DNA of 64,000 bases from Alnus glutinosa (GCF_958979055.1 NC_084896.1:3720001-3784000); one strand, 5' to 3'; shown: positions 36,808-47,741, counted from the first letter of the stretch. Numbers and translations are program-made. The notes: generated by a model from the letters alone, not told the origin.

Positions 36808-39351
36808 ATGGCTACCAGTTCACCACTGAGCTTCTCTCTGTTCTCGTCCCTGACTCTGATTCTTCTGCTTAAAATATCACCTGGGTGCCCATGCCACAGC
36901 ATTATGGGCCGCAATTTCTCTTTCAAAGAAGCCACTGTGCATGATCTCCAACTCGCTTTCAAGCAAAACAAGCTCACTTCAAGGCAACTAGTGGAGTTCT
37001 TAGAGAGATTAGCAGACTCAACCCAATGCTTAAAGGGGTCATAGAGGTGAACCCAGACGCGCTGTACCAAGCTGATAAGGCTGACTACGAGTGGGAGGCG
37101 AAGGTGCCAGGATCACAATCTAGGCTGCATGGCATCCCAATTCTGCTGAAGGATAATATTGCAACAAAAGACAAGCTGAACACCACGGCTGGCTCATTTG
37201 CACTGCTTGGCTCAGTCATACCTCAGGATGCCGGCGTGGTGGCCAAGTTGAGGGCAGCCGGTGCTATCATCTTGGGGAGGGCAAGCTTGGGCGAGTGGTC
37301 CCATTTTAGGACTGCTAGGGGTCCTCTTGCTTGGAGTGCCAGAGGTGGCCAAGGCAAGGTGAGTCAAGTTTCGAGAGTATGTTCTCTCCATTGCATTTAG
37401 AATATAAATCATAATCTGCTAGCACAGAAAGCTTTTCCATTTGGGTGACCTATGCTATAATATTAATTATAAATATAAAAGTTACTTGAATATTTTATTT
37501 CTCTTGTTGGACTTCATTTATTTAACGGGAATAAAGGGGTGGGACTAGAATTTTAAGTGTAGGAGACTGGGAGTAAAACTAAAAAGAACACTTTTGGGGG
37601 GTTAAAAAATAAAAAATAAAAAAATTGGAAGGTCTATTTTAAAAAACAAAAAAAAACACGTAATTCATAATATCCGCAGATCATAAATGAGAATACGAAG
37701 GTACAGCTGATATAAAAGGAAAGCATTTATTGAGGTGATTCAATTCTCAATTTTTTTTCGATAATTCCTCTCTAACTTGATCATCTAAGAAGGCGTTGCC
37801 GGGATAGCCCCGGCAGTCCTTTGTTTTGTAGATTTGAAGCGGGAAACGAAGTTCGGAGATTCCTACTCTGTTTCGGTCCCTGTATAGCAGCCTGATCACT
37901 AAGTGACACGTCATAGCGAAAAATCCAGCATCGACAAAACCAACAGTTGGACTCACCAGTCGACTAGGTGTTATTCCAATATCTCCAAGACAGGACACTG
38001 TTGGGTCGGTGATCTACATCCATTTGTTTTTCCTAACCAAATTTGAGCAAGTGTTAGGTTTGAAAGTGTGTTTGAAAAAATGGCGGTTTCAAAACATAAA
38101 AAAGTTTACGTTTCAAATTGCAGGCAAATGGGTGTTTTCATTAATTACGTTTGGAAATCAGTATTTTTTCAAATCGTACATTTTGAAAACACTAAACCAA
38201 ACGGACACGAGTTTCTGAATCATTTTTCTCAACGTTTTCATTTAGTTCAAGCCAAGAATAATACTGTGAAATTCTTATCAAACTAGCTTGAAAGTTTCTA
38301 ATAATTTCTCATAGTATTGCTTGACACGCTGTCTATGACCTCTACGAGTATTGTGTTGGTTGAAACAGGCCCATTTGTAGGACGGTATCAGATGTCGTTT
38401 ATGTTCTTGACGCCATTGTAGGGATTGACAACAACGATAATGCAACAATTGGAGCCTCAAGTTATATTCCAAATGGTGGCTATGGACAATTTCTTAAGGT
38501 TGATGGGCTAAGAGGGAAGAGATTGGGGATAGTGAGAAATCCCTTCTTCAATTTTGGAAACAAGACTTTCTTGCATCAAACTTTTGAGCGACATTTCGAG
38601 ACATTAAGGTAACAGTACACACTTTCCATGTCCCCAAGGATCAGGCTAAGGTATTTTAACAACATGATACAAATACTTCCTTCAAATTCAGGCAAAGAGG
38701 TGCAACTCTTGTGGACCATCTGGAAATAGCCAACGTTAGGAATATCCTTGATTATAAATTGAGTGGTGAAGAAACTGCATTGCTGTCAGAGTTCAAAATA
38801 TCATTAGATGCTTACTTAAACAACCTCGTAGCTTCCCCAGTTCGAACCATGGTGGATGTGATAGCCTTCAACAACAAAAACCCAGAATTGGTAACTATAC
38901 AAGCATAGTTTCCCTTTCTTGTTCGGCTGTATTCATGTAAAAAACACACTCTTTCATTCATAGATAACAATTTGGCTTGGGTGGCTATGCAGGAAATGAT
39001 CAAGACAATTGACCAAGAACATTTTTTGAGTGCCGAAGCCACAAATGGAATTGGAAAAGCAGAGAAGGCAGCACTGTCAAATTTATCTAGGCTGTCAAGG
39101 GATGGATTCGTGCAGTTGATGACAAAGAATAAGCTAGATGCCTCGGTGACTCCTGATTTCTCTGTTTCTAGACTTGTAGTATTCTTGCAATTGGTGGTTT
39201 TCCAGGAATAAGCGTCCCAGCTGGATATGATATTACAGGGGCGCCAATTGGCATTTGCTTTGGGGGCTTAAAAGGTTCGGAGCGAAAGTTGATTGAGATC
39301 GCTTATGGCTTTGAGCAAGCATCAAAGATCAGGAAGCCTCTGCCATTCTAA
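36808..39351 (+). pseudogene. Amidase-signature family gene, copy A4 (broken)
   Basis: Exons correspond to 36808-37358, a 3' remnant of exon 2 (about 37926-38007), 38369-38608, 38692-38890 and 38993-39351. Exon 1 has a 4-bp loss after VEF (near 36998) that shifts the frame. The 5' part of exon 2, which encodes both catalytic serines, is gone. It is replaced by unrelated sequence that runs straight into [16 protein letters not shown]. Exon 5 carries an extra 8 bp (AGACTTGT near 39166-39173) that shifts the frame before the AIGGFPG block. Subtype A1/A4/A5. It cannot make an active enzyme. Confidence 0.92.
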
Positions 39352-39903
39352 CTTTTTACAATCGGATTGAGTTTTCTTTCAAATTAGGTCGAAGGAAATT
39401 CATCCAGCTTAGTTTATAAAAAATATTATGTGTCGTGATGCTTTTTCTAATGGAAAAAAAAAAAATACAAAATTAGTCCATGTGATTTACTTGATTTATA
39501 ATTAGCTACATATGGTATCAAAATGAACTCAGAAGTGCAGTCAAATTCTGTAAAAGAACTTAACGAATTTTATTAATGTGTCATTTCAGCGCCAATAAAA
39601 TGACAAGTGTCACTCCTAATAAAAAAAATATAAATATAAGAATAAAATATATAAAACTAAACAACTAAAAAAAAAATAAAAAACTTAAAAAATTATTTTT
39701 CTTTTAATAAAAAAATAAAATGAAAAGTGGCTAGCTACCCTTAGATGGGATGGTCCACCAGCTACCCCAAGAGGTGGCTGGGGGGTTAGCCATTCCTCTT
39801 TCCTTAAGGATTTTCTTGTCCTTTTTTCTTTTCCCCCGTCTCCTTACAATAATTCATCAAGGATTGGTTTTTATAATAGTGATAGGAGAGACAAAAACAT
39901 GTT
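39352..39903. other. Spacer between A4 and the gag-only element
   Basis: AT-rich 3' flank of A4. A short GC-rich tract (39730-39795: GTGGCTAGCTACCC, GAGGTGGCTGGGGGG) resembles the core of the long-TIR element at 56.8-57.8 kb. No gene is seen. Confidence 0.4.
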
Positions 39904-39908
39904 AGATT

Positions 39909-40371
39909 TGTTGGGGATAAATCCCACTCAACCCGATCCAAAGAGGAGATTCAAAAGTCAAATAGGTCCAAACAGATAAGAATAATGATCATATCAGAAG
40001 TCTAAGAAGATATCAGATCAGAAGTCTAAGAAAATATCAGATTGGAAGTCTAAGAAGATATCCAATTATAAGTCTAATAAAGGATTAAAGTCCAATTAGA
40101 ACTCTGACAGCAGTTCTAGATCAACAAGGAGCAGGAGTCCTAATCTAGGTTTGACTCCACCTCTATGCCTATAAATAGGCTCATACCCCAGGTATAAACT
40201 AAGACTCAATTTTATGCATAAAGCATTATTTTCTCACAGAAGCTAACTTAGGCATCGGAGCGGGACCCCCGGAAGGGTCCCTAGGTTTTGTTGTTTTGCA
40301 GAGTTATTGAGAAGCGTGAAGAACATCAAAAGAACGTGCAGATTCACACTATACCGGAAACTGTACCAACA
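39909..40371 (+). repeat. 5' LTR of the gag-only element
   Basis: 463 bp with TGTTGG/CCAACA ends. It contains CTATAAATAGG (TATA box, near 40170), the repeated words CAGAAGTCTAAGAA and GAAGTCTAAGAAGATATC, and a GGGACCCCCGGAAGGGTCCC hairpin near 40263. Confidence 0.92.
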
Positions 40372-40374
40372 GTT

Positions 40375-40390
40375 TGGCGCCGTCTGTGGG
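40375..40390 (+). promoter_or_regulatory. Primer-binding site of the gag-only element
   Basis: TGGCGCCGTCTGTGGG begins three bases after the LTR. TGGCGCC is a standard start of plant retrotransposon primer sites. I do not assign the tRNA with certainty. Confidence 0.65.
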
Positions 40391-40432
40391 AAACGATTAT
40401 TCGTTTCTCATAAAAGAAAAATAAGATCCAGC

Positions 40433-41764
40433 ATGGTGATGAACACACGTTCCGGAAGCCAGACCAACCGAGAGCCCATAGTCCGAATGGAGCCAGGTAT
40501 TCAGAATAATCAGCAGCCTCCACCGAACCCCCCCCCCCCCCCCCCCCCCGGGGGTGGAGATCAAGATCGCATAGCAGCGTTGGAAGCCCAGATTGAATCC
40601 TTAACACAGCGGAATGCCGAGTTGCTGCGCAGGAGGCCGGAACAGCCCAATCCCGAGATGAACAGGGATGAGCGAGAGGAAGAAGATCACAACAGCAACA
40701 CTAATCCTCGGAGGGAGGATGACCGCCAAGGAGATCTGAGCAGAGTTATTGCCGAGCTGGAGAGAAGGTGCACGTACATGGAGATGGAAAGAAAGGACAA
40801 AAGCAGATCCGTAATGGTGGACAAGCTCTTGATGGGTACAGACTCACCTTTCACCAAACGGGTAGCAGACTATTGGCTTCCTGAGAAGTTTAAGGTACCC
40901 CAAATTCTAAGTTATGCAGGAGACAGAGATCCCTTGGATCACCTAGAGAATTTCAAAGCTCATCTAGACCTTCACGGGACACCCGATGAAGTAGCATGTC
41001 GGGCCTTCCCTCTTACTCTTTCGGGGAATGCCCGAGACTGGTTCAGGAAGCTGCCCCCGAATTCCGTTGATCAGTTCAAGGAATTGTCCAAGATATTCCT
41101 AACGGAGTTCTTGGCTTTCCGGACAAGGAAGAAGCCTTCGGGATATTTGCTATCATTGCACCAGCAGGGCAACGAGAGTCTTAAGGAGTTTATGGCTCGG
41201 TTCAACCGAGAGAACGCTACGGTCGAAGATCCGACCGAGGATATGATCTTTGCTGCCATTTATCAGGGAATTTCACCCGAGGAGCCTTTGATGAAGAAGT
41301 TGATCCGGAAGCAACCGAGTACCTTGCAGGGCCTCATGGATAAGGTAGAAGAATTCATTAATCAGGAAGAGACGCTGAAGTCTATGGCCAGTTCTAGACT
41401 ACCCCAAGAGACAGCCCCAGAAAAGAAAAGGAAAGAATTCAGAAAAGCAGATGGGGAAGAGCATAGGCAGGTAAAGAAGTTCAAAGATTATAACTTTACA
41501 CCTCTCAATGCCGAGATATCAGAAGTCCTCATGGAGATCAAGAGAGATCCGGCATTTCGGGAACCGCAAAAGATACCAGGTAATCCTCCTTATAGGAATG
41601 CAGGGAAGTATTGTGATTTCCATAAACAAGCAGGTCATTACACCGAGGGGTGCGTAACCCTAAGGTTGTTAATAGAAGAATTCATAAAGAATGGCAAGCT
41701 GGTTCGGTTCTTGGGAGAAAAACCAAATAACAGGCCTCGGAATCATCAGGACTATCAGCCCTGA
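40433..41764 (+). CDS. Retrotransposon gag protein (Tat-like)
   Basis: The first ATG after the primer site is 40433; the frame is open upstream but would run through the primer site. The product is about 443 aa. A Pro-rich N-terminus encoded by a C22 run is followed by a coiled coil (DQDRIAALEAQIESLTQRNAELL). Next is the retrotrans_gag capsid-like domain (FPLTLSGNARDWFRKLPPNS, FMARFNRENA). A YCDFHKQAGHYTEGC zinc-binding-like motif, typical of Tat/Ogre gag, comes near the end. It forms the particle that packages element RNA. The TGA at 41762-41764 interrupts a frame that continues for about 54 sense codons to a TAA near 41929, so a CGA-to-TGA change is likely. Confidence 0.85.
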   Translation: MVMNTRSGSQTNREPIVRMEPGIQNNQQPPPNPPPPPPPGGGDQDRIAALEAQIESLTQRNAELLRRRPEQPNPEMNRDEREEEDHNSNTNPRREDDRQGDLSRVIAELERRCTYMEMERKDKSRSVMVDKLLMGTDSPFTKRVADYWLPEKFKVPQILSYAGDRDPLDHLENFKAHLDLHGTPDEVACRAFPLTLSGNARDWFRKLPPNSVDQFKELSKIFLTEFLAFRTRKKPSGYLLSLHQQGNESLKEFMARFNRENATVEDPTEDMIFAAIYQGISPEEPLMKKLIRKQPSTLQGLMDKVEEFINQEETLKSMASSRLPQETAPEKKRKEFRKADGEEHRQVKKFKDYNFTPLNAEISEVLMEIKRDPAFREPQKIPGNPPYRNAGKYCDFHKQAGHYTEGCVTLRLLIEEFIKNGKLVRFLGEKPNNRPRNHQDYQP

Positions 41765-42059
41765 GATCAGCAGCCACGGGATTACTATCCCCGAGACCGT
41801 CCTCAACTAGGCGAGAGGCATCAAGAGAATGATCCCCGAGATGACATAGAAAGAAGAGAAGACCGAGGAAGCAGAAGCCCTAGGCATAGAGAGCCGAGGC
41901 AACAACAGTATCTGCCCGTGATCCCATAAAAAGGACTCTCGGGAATTTCAGGCTTGCTTTTATTTTTTAGTATTTATATTTACAAAGAACTAGACTTTTA
42001 TTTTTAATTCAGACTAGACAGAAAATTCCCCAGATTTTGGGAATAAGTATTTTCAGAAT

Positions 42060-42140
42060 AAATGAATAAAGCTGACTTAAGCATCGGAGTGTTCCCGGTC
42101 TAGGGACCGGGAACCCGTTGATATCGCTTCTTTTGCAGGC
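42060..42140 (+). repeat. LTR-like internal fragment
   Basis: AATAAAGCTGACTTAAGCATCGGAG, a TTCCCGGTCTAGGGACCGGGAA hairpin and TTTTGCAGG mirror the 3' part of this element's own LTR (AACTTAGGCATCGGAGCGGG, a GGGACCC hairpin, TTTTGCAGAG at 40245-40303). It appears to be the R-U5 end of a related family captured inside. Confidence 0.5.
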
Positions 42141-42146
42141 AAAAAC

Positions 42147-42655
42147 TCTCGGATCAGTCCTAGCCGAGAAGGAGCCTCTCGGATCAGTCCTAGCCGAGAG
42201 CAAGAAGAAACTTCTCGGATCAGTCCTAGCCGAGAAGGAGCCTCTCGGATCAGTCCTAGCCGAGAGCAAGAAAAAACTTCTCGGATCAGTCATAGCCGAG
42301 AAGGAGCCTCTCGGATCAGTCCTAGCCGAGAGCAAGAAGAAACTTCTCGGATCAGTCCTAGCCGAGAAGGAGCCTCTCGGATCAGTCCTAGCCGAAAGCA
42401 AGAAGAAACTTCTCGGATCAGTCCTAGCCGAGAAGGAGCCTCTCGGATCAGTCCTAGCCGAGAGCAAGAAGAAACTTCTCGGACCAGTCCTAGCCGAGAA
42501 GGAGCCTCTCGGATCAGTCCTAGCCGAGAGCAAGAAGAAAACTCTCGGATCAGTCCTAGCCGAGAGTCTCGGATCAGTCCTAGCCGAGACCAAGAAGAAA
42601 ACTCTCGGATCAGTCCTAGCCGAGAGTCCCGGATCAGTCCTAGCCGAGAGCAAGA
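42147..42655. repeat. Array of 16 short hairpins in 66-bp units
   Basis: A basic 23-bp hairpin (stem TCTCGG/CCGAGA, 11-nt loop ATCAGTCCTAG) occurs 16 times. Linkers alternate: AGGAGCC-type, then GCAAGAAGAAACT-type. Most pairs repeat at 66 bp; the last two pairs are shorter (60 bp). Because the units are multiples of three, both strands stay open (LGSVLAE repeats on plus, SARTDPR repeats on minus). I do not regard either frame as a proven protein. Confidence 0.92.
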
Positions 42656-42696
42656 AGAATGGGGGGTAAGATTTAACCCTCAGGTTTTGCAGGTTA

Positions 42697-44277
42697 TGTA
42701 ATACCCCAAATTTTTATTAGACAACATATTTTTTTTAAAACAAATAAAAATACCTATGATTATTAATTTGTTTTTATTAAAAAGTAACTTTAGTTAATTT
42801 AACTAGATAAAAGTTAACTATGGGTTAACTAGATTTTTTTTAAAAGATTAACTTAGGTTAATCTAACTAGGATAAAATTTAACCTTAGTTAAAAAAAGAG
42901 AGGAAGAACTTGCACGGCAAGTTTAATTATTCTTTTAAAATTTTCTGCTCTTCTATTTTCTTTTTGGTCTTGTTTCTCCTTCCTTCTTCGTTATTCTTTC
43001 TTTCTTCTTTCGTTCTTCTTCTACTCGAGAACAGAGAGGAAGCTTGAGAGGAGAGAAACAGAGACGAGAGAGAGAGAGATTGAGATTGAGAGACTAGAGA
43101 GATGAGAGAGAGAGAGAGAGAGAGACCGAGCATAAGAGAGACGAAGAGGGAAGAGAGGCCGTGACCCGTCGACGCAGGTGGCGCAGCTCCGGTGGCCAGA
43201 ACTGAAACCCGGCGAGGCAGTGCATTTCCGGTGGAGCCCAGGCCGATTTCCGGCCGATCGTGGAGGACTCAAGCGACCCGCGAGCCAAACCAGACGGATC
43301 CGAGAGAAACCGTGCGACCCGAACCTTCCGGAGGTCCGATTCTCCATGTCCGGCAGCTAGACGCCGATTTCCGGCGGGCTTAGACGATTTTTCCGGCCGA
43401 TCCACGAAGACCCGAAGCCCTGATCCAAAACCCGACCCGGTGACCCATCAGACCCGAGAGGAGAACCCGATTCTTCGGAGGCGGAGTCCGGCGCAATTTC
43501 CGGCGGTTCTGGCCGGAAATTCGGCGACTTCCAGTACTGGTTTTCCGGCTGTTTCAGCATGGTTTTCCGGTGGATTTTTGAGAAATCCCCAAAGTAAGCA
43601 GTTTTGTAAAAACTAGATTAATTTCTTGGTTTAATCTTGTTGATTTTGTTTAGTCTTTGATGGGTAAAATTTGGAGTTGATGATTTGGGTTAAAATTCCA
43701 TGTTCTCTGTTGATGGAGATTTTGGACGGCTGTGTGTACTGTGATGTGGTGTTTCGGTCAGTGGGATTGTGTAGTTGTGGATTTGGGTGGAACCTCTGTG
43801 TGGTGTTTCTCCTCCCTGTTTTGGTTGAGCCGTGAGTTGAGTGTTGAATGTTGCTGTGATCACTTGGTGAATTTTGGATTGATTGTGGTTTCAGGGGGGT
43901 ATAATATGTTTATGTTATGATATAGTGTATTTCGTGTATTTAAGTAATCCGGTTAGTGTTTTAGTATTGTAATGTTTCTGGATGTGGGATTTACTGAAAT
44001 GTATTCCCTGTTTTATGATAGATTTGATAAATTTGGTGTTAGGTGTACGGGCTCCTTGATCAACTGAGTGGGTGTTTATTTGGGTTTGAAATAGACTGTG
44101 TAGTGAAGAAAACTGGATGTTTGAGTTAAGTTTTGATTTTTGAGAGATTTGGTGTTAGGATTAATGTTCCTTAATAATAATTTGGTTTTATTGGAAATAT
44201 TAGTATTTTTTTTTTTAGAGAAGATGGATTTAAGTGTTAGACTAATAATGGAGAAAGATTGTATAAGAAAGAAAAAA

Positions 44278-44309
<32 letters not shown>

Positions 44310-46064
44310 AGAAGGATGATTATTTTTGTAAGTATATTTATATAGGATAATTTATTTTAAGTCTTTGAAACTGAATTTCAGAACGCTCAGCTAAATTCAT
44401 CCTTATGTTTTATTTAGGTAGAAGCTCGACCTTGACGCTAATGGAAAGTCCAGGTAAGGGGATACAACACCGAAAAACCCCAACAAGATTTTATTATAAA
44501 TCTTTTGAAAAAGTGTTGGGGAATTTTACAAAGTGTTGCTCATGCGATTTTTAATGCCAAGCTTTATTACTCATATGATATTATTTAAGAATTTTGAGCA
44601 CAAATCACAGTTTTGGTTAAGAGCATTTTTAAGAATTATGATTTATGCATAATTATAGTTAAGACCAAGAGCATTTTAAAATTTTGAATTATGCATACTC
44701 ACAGATATGATTAAGAGCATATTTTAAAGTTATAATTTATGCATAATTACAGTCATAATTGAGAGCATTTCAAAGTTATGAAATATGCAATGATGAAAAA
44801 GAGAGCATTTGAAAGTTATGACTATAGAGCATTCCAAAATAAATGACTCTATTTATGAATACAGTTTTGAAAGAAAAGAGAATCTAAAGTTAAATTCTGC
44901 ACATGACTACAGTTATAAAATCAGCTCTTACAGTTTTGAAATAAAGTTTACAGATAAAGCAGAGCCTACAGTATTACAGAAAACGTTCATGTGCAGTAAT
45001 TGTTTAACATTGAGGCACTACTACAGTTAGGATTGGTACCCATAGGGTAGCATGGCAAGCATACCGCAAGTCGGTGTGTGCTACCATCCGAGGTTGGCCT
45101 TCACCTAGGGAAGACCCCCAACCCGGCGACTCTTCTCTGTGACGACAGGCTGAGTCTATAAGTCCTTTGGACAAAGCCAACGTGCGCCGCTCACGGGAAT
45201 TGGCGGTGTAGAGTCTATAAGAGGTTAAACCACAGAGAAAGGATTAAAGAGAAAACTGATAAAAAGAATATACTGGATCATAATAAACTGTCATTCTCAT
45301 TTATAAACTGTCATTCTTATATCATTATTCATATTCTACAATTCTTTTTAATTGTTCATATGCTATGCCACCTGTCCTAAAACAATACATTTCATTTATG
45401 AATCATGCTTAAATATGTGTTTTCTTATAAAACATAAACAGCCTAGCATATCACTTTTCAGACAATTTTTCATAACTTGAATCTAACTTATACTCAGTCT
45501 AAAATCACATATTCATACTTCTAAACATCATCGTAATCTTAATATATTCAAAAACACTTAAATCATCTAAAATAAATTAAAATCAATATACTATTGGTTT
45601 AGGTGGTAATTCAATTTACTTTATGCAATTCATCATATGTGAAATTAATTCTAAACAGTGAGTAGAATAAATCTGTCATTATGAAAATGACTAAAGATTA
45701 TGGCATAAAGGTTTATAGCATGTTTTATTTCTCCTGGTGTTGTATTTTCCTTACTGAGTTGTCGAACTCACCCCTTCTTCCTCCACCCCTCTCCAGATGA
45801 TAACCGTAAGACGAAGTCTTTTTCTTATAAGGGCGTAGACCTCGCTGAGAGCGATTGTTCGTGATGAACCAGCCAAACCCTAATATTGTATAGTTTGATT
45901 TGTTCCTTTTGGAGTTCATGATTTTGTATAGATTTATAAATAGAAAGGTTTAAGAGAGTAGAAGTTTTAAATTTTTTTGTTGTATATGCACGCTTTTATT
46001 TAAAATGTTTGTTTTTAGCACTTAAACTCACGTTTCCCTTATATCCCAAAACGGGGGCGTGACA
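42697..46064. mobile_element. Probable solo LTR (Tekay/Del-like), 3,368 bp, nested
   Basis: Begins TGTAATACCCC and ends GGGGGCGTGACA, with a perfect 5-bp duplication GGTTA on both sides (42692-42696, 46065-46069). Such ends are characteristic of the long LTRs of plant Del/Tekay chromoviruses. No gag or pol sequence and no second LTR copy is seen inside. A solo LTR formed by recombination between two LTRs is therefore the simplest reading. It contains a GA-rich stretch, a GC-rich block (43140-43560) and a GTCTATAAG motif twice (45153-45225). Open frames inside are incidental. Confidence 0.8.
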
Positions 46065-46162
46065 GGTTAGCAGGTTTTCAGAAGGAGACAAAGATCGGGT
46101 TTCCTTAGACATGGAATTCCCATTATTCAAGCAAGCTTCGGATAAGGGAATTGGGGGGTAAC

Positions 46163-46625
46163 TGTTGGGGATAAATCCCACTCAACCCGATCCAAAGAGG
46201 AGATTCAAAAGTCAAATAGGTCCAAACAGATAAGAATAATGATCATATCAGAAGTCTAAGAAGATATCAGATCAGAAGTCTAAGAAGATATCAGATTGGA
46301 AGTCTAAGAAGATATCCAATTATAAGTCTAATAAAGGATTAAAGTCCAATTAGAACTCTGACAGCAGTTCTAGATCAACAAGGAGCAGGAGTCCTAATCC
46401 AGGTTTGACTCCACCTCTATGCCTATAAATAGGCTCATACCCCAGGTATAAACTAAGACTCAATTTTATGCATAAAACATTATTTTCTCACAGAAGCTAA
46501 CTTAGGCATCGGAGCGGGACCCCCGGAAGGGTCCCTAGGTTTTGTTGTTTTGCAGAGTTATTGAGAAACGTGAAGAACATCAAAAGAACGTGCAGATTCA
46601 CACTATACCGGAAACTGTACCAACA
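46163..46625 (+). repeat. 3' LTR of the gag-only element
   Basis: 463 bp, nearly identical to 39909-40371, and followed directly by the AGATT duplication. Confidence 0.92.
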
Positions 46626-46994
46626 AGATTAATTATGTAGATCTTCAATTCAATACAATTCAATTTTACTACCAAAAACCAAAAAAATAAAAATAAAAAT
46701 AAAAATTTAAGGATTAATCTGTAATATATATATATATATATATATTTGGATCCATGGAGTGGTGGCAACGGAGAATAATATCAAGGAATATGGTAGCAAT
46801 GGAATGATACTCTTCCCTTGCGTCCAAAGGAAAACAGCTGTTCTAGAAGGAAATCTGTCGGTGGTGGTTTTGTCGTAAAACATGAACTTTGGTCACGACA
46901 CAAAAAGTTGCTTCCTCCTTTGCGTGTGATGAATCATTAATGTAATGGCGGACCATTCTTTTATTTTCTTTTTATTTTGTAAATTGGAAAATGT

Positions 46995-47139
46995 TAAATT
47001 TACAACACCAACACAACAATCATACAACAACCTCTCACATGATGGTGGACCTCACATACTGGGACCTACCCTCATGTGAGGGGTTGTTGTGTGATTGTTA
47101 TGATGATGTTGTGTATGAATCAAATCCCTTGTAAATTTA
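46995..47139. mobile_element. Small foldback MITE
   Basis: A 145-bp inverted-repeat unit. TAAATTTACAA at the left and TTGTAAATTTA at the right form the outer ends. CAACAATCATACAACAACC on the left is inverted on the right as GGTTGTTGTGTGATTGTT. The fold covers most of the element. Confidence 0.75.
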
Positions 47140-47185
47140 GGATAAATTATTATTAAATTTCAATTTAATAATAATTTTGAAAAGA

Positions 47186-47219
<34 letters not shown>

Positions 47220-47295
47220 CTAGACTAAACAATGTTCTACTTGATGAAGTTACTTAAACTAATATTCCATTAGTATGCATGAGTTCAGACAGAAT

Positions 47296-47741
47296 AAAAT
47301 TGTTGAATATTTCCTGATGAAACCGGTGCTGCCCGCTGTCGAGAGGCTTTCCTTGGGCAGCGTGTGTTTCTCACGCGCCTTTCAGGACGGCTTCCAACCC
47401 TCACTCGCCTGTTCCTCGGCTGCTGCTGTACTTTGTTTTTTGTTTTTCTGTTTTTATGGGCTTATGTGTTGTATATTTCCCCCCTTGTTTATTCCGGTTG
47501 TTATGGTGTTTGGGTTCTTGTGACTCATTACACGTTTCAAATCACCTTTAATGGTGACTCCAGCTTTGTGGCATCCGTGCCTCGAGCTATTGGGCTCGCA
47601 TCTTCAGAAGTATTGCTCCCGTGTACTTTCATTCTTAAATTTCTTTTTGAGTTGCCCGGCCCTTGTTATGTATTTTCTCTTTTGTTGTAATATGTTACTC
47701 ATGTATCTATAAAAAATAAATAAAAAATTGTTGAATATTTC
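47296..47741 (+). mobile_element. 410-bp retro-insert with perfect 18-bp TSD
   Basis: AAAATTGTTGAATATTTC occurs at 47296-47313 and 47724-47741. The 410 bp between starts CTGATGAAACCGG, is GC-richer than its flanks and ends in an A-rich tail. Target-primed retrotransposition is the likely route. It shares a CGTGTGTTTCTCACGCGCC-like word with the insert at 8889-10058 (GCGTGTTTCCCACGCGCC near 9553), so the two may be related. Confidence 0.75.

Larger units (their letters stand above)
39909..46625 (+). mobile_element. Non-autonomous gag-only LTR retrotransposon (Tat-like), with nested insertion
   Basis: Bounded by 463-bp LTRs (TGTTGG...CCAACA) and a perfect TSD AGATT (39904-39908, 46626-46630). 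A primer site follows the left LTR, and a G-run (TTGGGGGG) precedes the right LTR as polypurine tract. The only coding region is gag; protease, reverse transcriptase and integrase are absent. The total is 6,717 bp. Removing the nested solo LTR and one copy of its duplication leaves about 3.3 kb, the size of plant TR-GAG-type elements, which depend on helper enzymes. The LTRs differ at about four positions by my count, so insertion was recent. Confidence 0.92.

Noticed and set aside
37926..38010. A possible intact exon 2 for A4
   Set aside because: Only the 3' third matches; the catalytic serine region is absent upstream. It cannot be spliced into a functional frame.
42009..42669. Two long overlapping frames on opposite strands over the hairpin array
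   Set aside because: They are open because the repeat unit is a multiple of three. Neither has an independent start context or a family match. Described as a repeat instead.
43021..43616. Several GC-rich overlapping frames (about 60-118 codons) on both strands
   Set aside because: They lie inside the probable solo LTR and show no domain. High GC with few stops explains them.
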